From assembly GCF_026967935.1 (NCBI RefSeq), contig NZ_JAPVBL010000004.1, forward strand, positions 1-64,000: a DNA stretch of 64,000 bases. The letters run 5' to 3'. The notes under the pieces are model-generated. The model did no database searches. It saw only the letters and a program-made list of their open reading frames with translations, and was not told where the DNA came from. Of this stretch, positions 8,482-15,726 are shown piece after piece (the stretch's first letter is position 1; each line of letters starts with the position of its first letter). This DNA comes from Modestobacter sp. VKM Ac-2982 (GTDB taxonomy: Bacteria; Actinomycetota; Actinomycetes; Mycobacteriales; Geodermatophilaceae). The position numbers and the translations under genes are program-made.

Positions 8482-8645
8482 GAGGACCTCCATTGGTCTT
8501 CGGCTCGGGCAGGTGGAGGGCCGGGCCAGGGTCCCCGAGGAGCCGGCCACCGGGAGACCGGGCGACGACCCACGTCCTCCTTGGTGCGCGAACACCAGGC
8601 TGCGGCGCGGTCATCGTCGTACCCTCCCCTTCCCCGACCGGCAGA

Positions 8646-8659
8646 CGGACGCGAGTCCG
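8646..8659. promoter_or_regulatory. Palindrome CGGAC-N4-GTCCG, ligB side
   Basis: CGGACGCGAGTCCG lies just downstream of the presumed ligB promoter. A near twin, CGGACGCAGGTCCG, is at 8803-8816 on the other side of the intergenic region. The pair may be binding sites for the adjacent IclR-type regulator; arms this short can also arise by chance in GC-rich DNA. Confidence 0.35.
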
Positions 8660-8673
8660 CTCACTGCTGAATG

Positions 8674-8702
8674 AGTCTTCCGTCACACTTGCGGGGAGTC
8701 AA
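8674..8702 (-). promoter_or_regulatory. Promoter of ligBA
   Basis: On the minus strand TTGACT (8697-8702) and AAGACT (8674-8679) are separated by 17 bp and lie about 195 bp before the ligB start, leaving a long leader that contains the palindrome at 8646. Confidence 0.4.
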
Positions 8703-8742
8703 GCAGCCCGGTTCTTGGCCATGACGAGGGTCGGCGCGGGCC

Positions 8743-8772
8743 TTGACACGACCCGCCCAGTGCGTCGATCGT
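8743..8772 (+). promoter_or_regulatory. Promoter of the iclR-type gene
   Basis: TTGACA (8743-8748) and GATCGT (8767-8772) are 18 bp apart. The context GGGCCTTGACACG repeats the -35 context of the flavin hydroxylase and P450 promoters. The palindrome at 8803 lies downstream and could allow autoregulation. Confidence 0.4.
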
Positions 8773-8802
8773 CTACCCATCGACCCATCCGGAACCGGCA
8801 TG

Positions 8803-8816
8803 CGGACGCAGGTCCG
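8803..8816. promoter_or_regulatory. Palindrome CGGAC-N4-GTCCG, iclR side
   Basis: CGGACGCAGGTCCG matches the ligB-side palindrome at 12 of 14 positions. It lies between the putative iclR promoter and its ATG at 8999. Confidence 0.35.
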
Positions 8817-8998
8817 AGCGCTGGAGGGGCTGATGACGAACGTGCACAGCCGGGTGACGACCCCGCCGGGCCCCACGGGGGCTGCGGGGCCATGGACGTC
8901 GACGTCCGGCGCGGCGAAGCACAGCGGACTGGCGTGCTGCCACAGTGCGGTGCGCCCACTTTTCCGGTCGGCCGCCAGGTCGGGGAATGAGGGGACAC

Positions 8999-9826
8999 AT
9001 GGCCGGTCGTGGAGCAGGACCTGACTTCGTAGAAGCGCTGGCACGCGGGCTCGACGTGCTGGCGTGCTTCAGCCCTGCCCACCGCAGCATGTCCCTCACC
9101 GAGGTGGCGACGGCGGCAGATCTGGCGCGGCCGACCGCTCGCCGACTGCTCCTCACGCTCGAGGAGCTCGGCTTCGTCCGATCCGTCGGCACGTCGTTCG
9201 AGCTGACCCCCAAGGTGCTGACCCTGGGAATGGCCTACATCAACGCACTGGGTCTGTGGGACATCGCCCGACCGCACATGGAAGAGCTGGTCGGACGTAC
9301 CGGCGAGTCGTCGTCGATGTCCCAGCTGGACGGCTCGGACATCGTCTACGTCGCGCGTGTCTCGGTGCCGAAGCTGATCACCCTCCGCGTGGCGGTCGGG
9401 ACCCGCTTCCCTGCGGCTCAGACCTCGCAGGGCAAGGTGCTGCTGGCTGCGCTGACCCCGAAGGAGCTGGACGCCACCCTGGCCGAGCCCAGCCGGGCCG
9501 GACTCCCGCCGTTCATCGGTCGGTCGACCGAGCAGTTGCGGGATCAGCTCACCGAGGTCCGGGCGCGAGGATGGGCCCTGGCCGACGAGGAGCTCGCACC
9601 GGGCATCCGCTCGGTCGCCGTCCCGGTGCGCGACGGGACCGGTGCGGTACGCGCCGCCATGAACGTCACCGTCCATGCGGCGGAGACCTCGATCGACCAG
9701 CTCCTGTCCGACCACCTGCCGTTGCTGCAGCGCACGGCCGGCAACGTCAGCGCCGAGTGGGCGCACTGGCAGAGCCAGCCGCTCGTCGAGGTCCCCCGCG
9801 AGTCCGACAGCTCCGCCACCGCCTGA
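8999..9826 (+). CDS. IclR-family transcriptional regulator (PcaR/PobR-like)
   Basis: This 275-residue regulator has an N-terminal winged helix (about residues 10-70, with the segment LTEVATAADLARPTARRLL) and a C-terminal effector domain with the motif VPVRDGTGAVRAAMNV. IclR proteins of this length near ring-cleavage genes usually sense the pathway substrate or an intermediate. The ATG at 8999 has GGGGA upstream. It is divergent from ligBA, and the operator-like palindromes in this cluster are candidates for its sites. It is the last host gene before the integrated element and has its own terminator. Confidence 0.88.
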   Translation: MAGRGAGPDFVEALARGLDVLACFSPAHRSMSLTEVATAADLARPTARRLLLTLEELGFVRSVGTSFELTPKVLTLGMAYINALGLWDIARPHMEELVGRTGESSSMSQLDGSDIVYVARVSVPKLITLRVAVGTRFPAAQTSQGKVLLAALTPKELDATLAEPSRAGLPPFIGRSTEQLRDQLTEVRARGWALADEELAPGIRSVAVPVRDGTGAVRAAMNVTVHAAETSIDQLLSDHLPLLQRTAGNVSAEWAHWQSQPLVEVPRESDSSATA

Positions 9827-10008
9827 CCCTCGCCGGACAGGACTCCACGCCCCCGACCCCGGATCGACCAGAAGACTCCTGACGATCCGGGGACCGTGGG
9901 CACTCCCCCGACAAGGCCACCGATCGCGGGAGCTCACCGGCGGCTGCGTCACCGCTCTCTCCTGAGAGGGAACGGTGACGGACCCGTGCACCAGTCCCGG
10001 ACACGAGA

Positions 10009-10045
10009 AGGCCCCTGACCTGCGTCTCCGCTGGCCAGGGGCTTG
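10009..10045 (+). terminator. Terminator behind the iclR-type gene
   Basis: GCCCCTG (10012-10018) pairs with CAGGGGC (10037-10043), extended by flanking AA/TT. It lies 180 bp beyond the regulator's stop and directly before the left attachment repeat. Confidence 0.65.
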
Positions 10046-10050
10046 CTGTG

Positions 10051-10080
10051 CTCCCCCGATAGGACTTGAACCTATAACCT
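10051..10080. repeat. Left attachment site (partial tRNA-Asn 3' end)
   Basis: These 30 bases are identical to 21904-21933, the acceptor stem and T arm of tRNA-Asn. Beyond base 10080 the similarity stops, so this is a site-specific recombination scar and not a second tRNA gene. Confidence 0.9.
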
Positions 10081-10649
10081 GCAATTTGATCTTAACCTAG
10101 TTGATCAACGTTGACAATTTGTGATTTATGGCTCCGACCAGCAGTTATACCGTTGGTCGACGTTAGCTGCGTGAGCTCATCTGGGTACGTTTTCGATGAG
10201 TAAACGATGCCTGTACGACAAGATTAATTGCACGGCCCGTCGGCGTTTTTCCTCCTGGCACTCTTCCCCGCAGTTGCTTTGGCCGCGGCAAACGAATGTG
10301 GAACTCGGCCCCGCGTCGGTTCAGCGGCGCCACGCCACTTACCTTCGTCGGCAGGGCGGGCGCCTGACGCCTCCTCCGGCGGGCCGCCACCCGCCATACG
10401 CTGGCCGTGGGAGCCGGGTTCAGCAGTTCGGTGGCACTGCCGACTGCGGGGGGACGGGGTCTGCTGGGCCCGCTCTCATCGACCGACTACGACGCCCGCA
10501 TCGGGCGCGTGCTGGTGTGTCCCAGAGCAGACCCCGCCGCGACGCCGAGCGTGGCTGCTTCTACGACTGCAACCACGCGCGCTTCCCGAAGACCCTCGCC
10601 ATCACAACTCCGGTGGTGCGGCGGTTGCGACGTCCGTTGCCGACGATGA
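10081..10649. other. Attachment-site arm region, no gene
   Basis: The first 150 bases are strikingly AT-rich and contain the palindrome GTTGATCAAC (10101-10110) and an inverted repeat CGACCA/TGGTCG (10136-10141, 10155-10160), as expected for integrase or excisionase arm sites. From about 10240 to 10649 the sequence is GC-rich with only incoherent frames; one frame contains ARIGRVLVCPRAD, faintly like a resolvase N terminus. Confidence 0.5.
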
Positions 10650-10859
10650 CGAACAACTTCGATCGCGTCCGCAGCCCGGCAGGCGGCCGCGGCGCGGGGC
10701 AAGCACACCGGCCGCCCCCGGGCACTGACCCCAGAGCAGGTGAAGACAGCCCAGCTCATGTGCAAGAGCGGTGTGACGATCTCCGAGATCAGCAAGGCCG
10801 TCGGGGCGAGCCGCCCAACCATCCACCGGATCCTCGGCACAGCAGAGACCCCCCGCTAG
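10650..10859 (+). pseudogene. Serine recombinase C-terminal HTH remnant
   Basis: The frame ending at TAG 10857-10859 encodes GRPRALTPEQVKTAQLM and then ISEISKAVGASRPTIHRIL, a typical Hin/resolvase C-terminal helix-turn-helix. The frame is closed upstream at about 10649 with no start codon or catalytic domain, so only the DNA-binding tail remains. It is evidence of an earlier recombinase or transposon in the island. Confidence 0.6.
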
Positions 10860-10902
10860 GCCCTTAGCGCCCGGGTAGACGCCGCACGGGTCCGAGCCCT
10901 AC

Positions 10903-11682
10903 TCAGCCGTGGCGGGCGGGACCCGAACAACCTCGCCCCCCTTCGATCATGCGGGCCAAGACGCTGAGGGTCGCGAGCTTCTCCAACGCCTCCTGCTCAT
11001 CCCACTCCCCGGTCTCGTGCGTCGCCGGGTTTCGGATGTACCCGAAGACTCCCTGGGCCAGGTTGAGTGCACCCTGTTGTAACGCTCGACCGGACCTGCT
11101 GGCCATGCTCGCCGCCACCCTGAGTCGGGCAGCGCCCTCGGTTGGCTCGTTGAGGCTGACCGCCTCCTTCATGAGCTCCTGGTCGGCCACGTCGTCGCGG
11201 CCCAGGAGGGCCTGCGTCTGAGCGGAGATGACCCCAGCGGCAGCGCTCACGGCCTGCCGGTGGTGACCGTCGTTCCAGAGGGAGCCAGCCGAGTCCCACA
11301 CCCACGGGTGCAGCCGCGTCGCGCTCAGGGACGGCCCGGGTGACTGGATCGATGCGATGAGCTGCCGGTCCCGGAGCTTGCCGTAGGCGCGCATGCAGTA
11401 GGGCCGGTAGCCCAGGTAGGCCTGACCTGGGTGCCCACCCCAGGAACTCGGATCAGGCTTGTAGGGCAGCTCCTCCAAGGACTCCAGGATGGTCTCCACG
11501 AGCGGGGCCCTCGTCATCAATTCTTCGAGGGCATCCCCGATCTCGGACTCGGAACCCTCGTGCTGCTCGATCATGTGGATGGTGGCCGCGAACTTCTCGA
11601 CCGCATCTCGCATCGACCGCACACGCTGCACCTCCAGCGCGACTTGCGAGCGAGGCCTTTGCACGCGTCTGGGCACGGGCAC
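10903..11682 (-). CDS. HEPN-fold protein, TIGR02391-like
   Basis: The C-terminal half of this roughly 259-residue protein matches the TIGR02391 (Hypoth_ymh) family: LHPWVWDSAGSLWNDGHHRQAV, a central Gly/Ala-rich helix, and IRNPATHE at the end. R217 and H222 form the R-x4-H motif of HEPN RNases. HEPN proteins act as RNA-cutting toxins or effectors in restriction, abortive infection and toxin systems; whether this one is active is unknown. The GTG at 11682 follows GGAGGAGG; an in-frame ATG at 11772 is possible. It has no obvious antitoxin partner beside it. Confidence 0.7.
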   Translation of the reverse strand: MPVPRRVQRPRSQVALEVQRVRSMRDAVEKFAATIHMIEQHEGSESEIGDALEELMTRAPLVETILESLEELPYKPDPSSWGGHPGQAYLGYRPYCMRAYGKLRDRQLIASIQSPGPSLSATRLHPWVWDSAGSLWNDGHHRQAVSAAAGVISAQTQALLGRDDVADQELMKEAVSLNEPTEGAARLRVAASMASRSGRALQQGALNLAQGVFGYIRNPATHETGEWDEQEALEKLATLSVLARMIEGGRGCSGPARHG

Positions 11683-12377
11683 GTCCTCCTCCGTCTGAAC
11701 GAAGAACGGACGGTACCGAGCCGGTCGACACACCCCCCCAGACGCACCTGGACTGTCGGTACCCCGGGTCACGATGGGTCATGGATCCGGAGACCCCCAG
11801 TCGTCGGCGGGGGGTCCGCTCTAATTCGCCAACGTCCGTTTGTCCTGGTCAGCGGCTCGGTCGGTCTTCGGCGTACGACCGCGGACGAGGGCGGACGGAC
11901 TCGAATGGTGGTCAAAATGGTGGTCAAACGAGCCCATTGCGCCGACCGCTGCGCGAGCCGGTCGAGCACCTAGAAGGTCGCTGACGCCGGCCCCAGGAGC
12001 CGCTCGGTGCAGCCAGGTGCGTGCTGACCCGTTCGTCACCCAGCGCGCCGGCTGCGACCGACACGAGTAGCAAGCTGCCGCCGGCGATGCGGCGGCCGCA
12101 CGCCTCAGTCCAGACCGGACGGCCGACCCGCGCGCTCGGTCGCTGCCACAGCTCTCGCCGTGTCAGGTCGAGGCCTCGTCGGACGCACTGAGCGCATCGG
12201 TCAGCCTGTCGTTCGCTACTCACATGCAGCCTTCGCTGACGCGCCGCCGCCCACTCTCGGCTACGCGCAGCAGCGCCGAACCCGACGGCGACCGAGGCCT
12301 CCCTAATCGAGGTGTCACTACTCAATCTCCCCGGCGCCTGCTCCCGACGCGAGCACCAGTTGCCGGGAGGAGCACCG
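11683..12377. other. Gene-poor interval inside the island
   Basis: No convincing gene is seen. It contains the hairpin GACCCCC/GGGGGTC (11792-11798 with 11810-11816) upstream of the HEPN gene, a 12-bp tandem repeat at 11904-11927, and from about 11980 GC-rich sequence with no coherent frame. It probably carries the divergent promoters of the HEPN gene and of the 12378 gene. Confidence 0.4.
11904..11927. repeat. Tandem 12-bp repeat, two perfect copies
   Basis: AATGGTGGTCAA occurs twice head to tail, then AAC. Short direct repeats of this kind often bind accessory DNA-binding proteins such as Xis, partition or replication proteins; no such gene is identified here. Confidence 0.5.
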
Positions 12378-12815
12378 ATGCCGAGCCACGCCCACGAGGC
12401 GATTCCGCACGACGTCTCGACCAACACACCGAGCGATCCGTCGCAGTCCCTCGTGGCCGACCCTAAGGAGCTCGACGCGGCGGCCAACCGACATCGGCTA
12501 TGCGTGGCCCTGGTCAGCGCCTACAGCGGCGACACATACCGGCTGCTGACCGACCTGGCTGACTTGCTCGAAGCGAGCGTCGCCTACATCGATCGCCACA
12601 CCGTCGAGGCCCACATTGAACGGTCACTGTCCAACCCCGCGTGGTCGGCCATCGCCTCCCGGCTCACCGCGATGGCGTTCGACGAGCACATTGGGGACGC
12701 CGGCACGATCCGCACCGACTGGATCGACGACGTACTGCTCCAAGCCGGCGTTCCCGGCCGAATACCAGAGAACAGCCGCCCCCCGGTCTTACCCCGGCAT
12801 CCGCGCTGGCGATGA
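12378..12815 (+). CDS. Hypothetical helical protein
   Basis: This 145-residue acidic protein is of unknown family. Residues 45-130 look mainly helical, with LVSAYSGDTYRLLTDLADLL and a repeated pattern of short amphipathic helices; no catalytic motif or membrane segment is visible. The ATG at 12378 is preceded by GGGAGGAG, so the upstream in-frame ATG at 12312 was rejected. Its stop overlaps the start of the next gene as ATGA, showing co-translation of the two small proteins. The pair may be regulatory or a toxin-antitoxin-like module, but nothing in the sequence proves this. Confidence 0.6.
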   Translation: MPSHAHEAIPHDVSTNTPSDPSQSLVADPKELDAAANRHRLCVALVSAYSGDTYRLLTDLADLLEASVAYIDRHTVEAHIERSLSNPAWSAIASRLTAMAFDEHIGDAGTIRTDWIDDVLLQAGVPGRIPENSRPPVLPRHPRWR

Positions 12816-13201
12816 GGACCACCCGGACCTGCTCGAGCTGCGGCTACACCGCCGACTACGCCAGCACGCCGCTGGCCGATGCCCACCATCCCCGACACTC
12901 CTGCGCCAAGCACCGGCTGGCTCTAGAACGGACCGCCCGGCGCGCGGGCCGTGCCGGCACGCGCACCACGCGCGTGTGCAGCCATGCAGGGCGCCGGCAC
13001 GTCCACGGCACCAGGGCCGCCTACGTCAAGGACCGGTGCCGCTGCACGGCGTGCACCGCTCCGAACACCGCGGCCTCGCGCGCCGCCAACCGAGAACGCG
13101 CCTATGCGAACGACCAAGCGCACCGTTGCCCGACGACGCGCTCAGGACAAAGGTCAGGCTCTGAACGGACAGCGCGGGAAGGCGCGGCCGATTTAAGCTG
13201 A
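12812..13201 (+). CDS. Cys/His-rich small protein, element-associated
   Basis: This 129-residue, strongly basic protein has CSSCG near the N terminus, then H/C pairs, and a later H-x2-H-G-T...Y...CRCTAC segment followed by an Arg-rich helix. The CRC-x2-C plus basic helix pattern resembles small proteins found in actinophages and integrative elements, whose role is unknown; zinc-mediated nucleic-acid binding is plausible. It is translationally coupled to the preceding gene by an ATGA overlap. Seventy-two bases separate it from the kinase gene on the same strand, so all three may form one transcript. Confidence 0.6.
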   Translation: MRTTRTCSSCGYTADYASTPLADAHHPRHSCAKHRLALERTARRAGRAGTRTTRVCSHAGRRHVHGTRAAYVKDRCRCTACTAPNTAASRAANRERAYANDQAHRCPTTRSGQRSGSERTAREGAADLS

Positions 13202-13273
13202 CTGTGTCGCTGGGCTCGCCGCCCCGTGACGGGTCAGCACCACAACCGGCGGCCTCGAAGCGAGGAGCATCAG

Positions 13274-14614
13274 GTGACGATCACTACGGGTGCTCTGCTC
13301 GGAGGGCGCTACACGGCGGTGGCGTTGCGCGCCCGGGGCGGCATGGGTGAGGTCTGGACCGCGCATGACCGCGTACTGGACCGGCAGGTCGCAGCGAAGG
13401 TGATGCGCATGGAGTACGTCGGTGACCCGATGTTCCTTACCCGATGGCGCCGCGAGGCACAGAACGCTGCCCGCCTGGCCCATCCCAGCATCGCGGCAGT
13501 CCACGACTACGGCGAAGACACAACGGCTGACGGCGGCCGCGCTGCCTACATGATCATGGAGTTGGTCCCGGGATCGTCGCTGGCCTCGCTCCTGGCGACC
13601 CGCCACCGGCTGACACCGAGCGAAACACTCGTCATCATGCGCCAAGCGGCAGCAGGGCTTGCCGCCGCCCACCAGATGGGGATCGTTCACCGGGATGTGA
13701 AGCCGGGCAACCTGATGGTCCAGCCCAACGGCGTCGTGAAGTTGACCGACTTCGGTATCGCCTTGGCGCGCGACTCAACGGCGCTTACGGCCGAAGGTCA
13801 AGTACTCGGCACAGCCCAGTATGTGTCTCCAGAACAAGCCAGGGGCGAGAAGGCGACAGAGCACTCCGACGTGTACGCCCTCGGCGTCGTGGGCTTCGAG
13901 TCCCTTGCAGGGTACCGGCCATTCGAATCCGACAACCGTGTCGAAGTGCTCCGCATGCACCTGGAGCGGAATCCGCCGCCGCTACCGAATGACGTGCCGC
14001 GCCCTGTCCGCGACCTCATTCTTAAGGCGCTGCATAAGACCCCGGCGAACCGGTACGCCGGTGCCGCTGCCTTCGGTGAGGCAATCGAGCAGGTGTTGGC
14101 GGGACTGAGCGAAACCCGGTCTCCAGTCACAGAGGTGGACCCGAGGCAGCAGTCCGGCCGGACACACACCGCCGTACTCCCGCCGATTCCCCCGCCACGC
14201 GTCACCACGCCAGATCAGAAAATGGATGCCCGCCCTGATGAGCCACCGCAGTCACCGATCGACCTCGGCCCAGTAGTACAAGCTGATGTTGGCCAGAGCG
14301 GTAGTGCGATCACCGCAACGCGCAGGCCCCCGCAGGCCAGCCAAGGCGGCCCGCCGTACACGCGTCGCCCTCCGAGCCGTCGGCCATCCCCTCCAGAGAC
14401 ACTCGTCTACATCGAACCCGGGTATGCCTGGGTGATTGTAATTCTCATGATCACAGCCTGTTGGACCGGGTTCTACCCACCCGGCGATGTGTACGCCGAC
14501 TTTGGGCCCTTCGGTCCGATCCAAGATGCAATGTTTACTCGGACCAAGGGGGAACGAGACTCCATACGTGCTCGGATGGACGCCGAAAATGTTCAAGTCG
14601 CAAAGGACCTGTAG
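13274..14614 (+). CDS. Membrane Ser/Thr protein kinase, Pkn type
   Basis: This 446-residue Hanks-type kinase has K42, E61, the catalytic HRDVKPGN at 139-146 and DFG at 159-161, so it should be active. A proline-rich linker of about 100 residues follows, then one membrane segment at about 384-403 and a 43-residue outer tail without PASTA domains, unlike host PknB. The GTG at 13274 has GAGGAG at 7 nt. It lies in an island that also encodes a CHAT protease and a HEPN protein, where kinases are known to act as signalling components of conflict systems. Its base composition is lower in G+C than host genes. Confidence 0.85.
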   Translation: MTITTGALLGGRYTAVALRARGGMGEVWTAHDRVLDRQVAAKVMRMEYVGDPMFLTRWRREAQNAARLAHPSIAAVHDYGEDTTADGGRAAYMIMELVPGSSLASLLATRHRLTPSETLVIMRQAAAGLAAAHQMGIVHRDVKPGNLMVQPNGVVKLTDFGIALARDSTALTAEGQVLGTAQYVSPEQARGEKATEHSDVYALGVVGFESLAGYRPFESDNRVEVLRMHLERNPPPLPNDVPRPVRDLILKALHKTPANRYAGAAAFGEAIEQVLAGLSETRSPVTEVDPRQQSGRTHTAVLPPIPPPRVTTPDQKMDARPDEPPQSPIDLGPVVQADVGQSGSAITATRRPPQASQGGPPYTRRPPSRRPSPPETLVYIEPGYAWVIVILMITACWTGFYPPGDVYADFGPFGPIQDAMFTRTKGERDSIRARMDAENVQVAKDL

Positions 14615-14656
14615 CCCGCTGCGGCCCAGGGGTGGGAACACGCGAACGAGGGATCG

Positions 14657-14961
14657 TTAGGAGCTTGGCCGCAGTGCTTCGTCGCGTGCGACGAAGTCAG
14701 CGTGGGTCAGCAGACAGAAGGACCAGCGAGGATTACGCGCGCGGTGAGTTTGGTCTGCCACGCGATGCGCAGCAGGCATGCGGCCTCGCGGGTCAGCTGC
14801 CGTCGAGGGCCACGCGGCGGGATGCCGACGATGTGGGCAACCTCCGCGTCGACGGTCGCGCCGCCCGGCCCGGCGGCCACCCGGGCGTAGCGCCGGTTGC
14901 CGTTGAGCACGTTCGCGATCGCGATGAAAGGGGCGACCGCGGCGCGGAAATGCCCGCCCCC
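14657..14961 (-). pseudogene. Decayed gene fragment of unknown family
   Basis: On the minus strand one open frame (about 14961-14707) reads coherently as protein, including APFIAIANVLNGNRRYARVA and REAACLLRIAWQTKLTARVI, but has no good start and ends at a stop. The frame that continues to 14657 (LLTHADFVARDEALRPSS) would complete it after one frameshift. This looks like a truncated, frameshifted gene. I do not recognise the family. The remaining 14962-15258 holds nothing else I can support. Confidence 0.4.
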
Positions 14962-15258
14962 TCAATGTCATGCTTTGCACAGCTACTGAGCCAGCGGACG
15001 ACCATCTGGTTCGGGACGACTGACAGCTGCCAGGCGCGGTGAGTCCCACTGTGGTCACGAGCACTCCGCCCGAGAGCCGACTCGGGAGGGGACTGGCTGC
15101 TGACGCCACCGATCTATCCCTGTCGATGGGGGCGAGGTCGTAGTTAAAGCACCGGGCCATTACGTTGCCCACTCCAAGCGCCACACGCATCGTCGACTCG
15201 GCCATCGACGGCATCCTCTGAAGCGCACGTCCGCCGATCAGCACCATGCCGCTCCTCG

Positions 15259-15714
15259 CTACGACCCGCCGTCCTTGGTCGCTTCTATGCCTTGTCGGCT
15301 TTCAGACCCCAACACATCGGGGATCGACTTCAGCGCCGCCTGTACATCCCCCATCGATCCATTCACCACGACCTTAATTGTTCGTCCTCCACCCCGCACC
15401 GCGACAACGCACCGCACGCCCTTCGACGCAATCCGGCGACCGAGGACTGCGACGACGCCGTCCCACAACGCGGACCCAGCCGCCCCCAACAGTATTTGAA
15501 CCGCTGGATCAGATAGAGCAAGCCAAACTTCCTGCGCAGCGGATGACCGCGTCACCAGACCATGACTTCTCTGCACGACCGACGGGAGCCCCGCGTCGCG
15601 CAACTCCTCACTGAGTGAATCAGCCTCCACCGAGGTCATTAATTCCACAGGAACCATTAAGCGGGAAACCATTCCTCCCTGATCACCGATGGCCTCGTCG
15701 TTGACTTCGCTCAT
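15259..15714 (-). CDS. EACC1-like small partner of the CHAT protease
   Basis: This 151-residue protein begins with a strand-helix unit (VPVELMTSVEADSLSEELRD), then a hydrophobic Gly/Ala-rich helix (DPAVQILLGAAGSALWDGVV), a basic stretch and two strands ending in GRTIKVVVNG. That layout resembles the effector-associated constant component (EACC1) proteins which accompany CHAT, caspase-like and other effectors in actinobacterial conflict systems. The ATG at 15714 has AGGAG at 5 nt and lies 12 bp after the CHAT gene stop, so it belongs to the same transcript. Assignment rests on pattern and context, not on a search. Confidence 0.6.
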   Translation of the reverse strand: MSEVNDEAIGDQGGMVSRLMVPVELMTSVEADSLSEELRDAGLPSVVQRSHGLVTRSSAAQEVWLALSDPAVQILLGAAGSALWDGVVAVLGRRIASKGVRCVVAVRGGGRTIKVVVNGSMGDVQAALKSIPDVLGSESRQGIEATKDGGS

Positions 15715-15726
15715 TGCCACTCCTAG

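Noticed and set aside
10228-10728. Frame starting with a signal-peptide-like hydrophobic stretch
   Set aside because: It needs a TTG start without ribosome site, the remainder is low complexity, and it overlaps the recombinase remnant in another frame.
11924-12487. 187-codon minus-strand frame
   Set aside because: Overlaps the well-started gene at 12378 in antisense and has no recognisable motif or ribosome site.
14657-15247. 196-codon minus-strand frame as an intact gene
   Set aside because: Most of it is Arg-rich shadow of another frame; only the final part looks coding, so it is reported as a decayed fragment.
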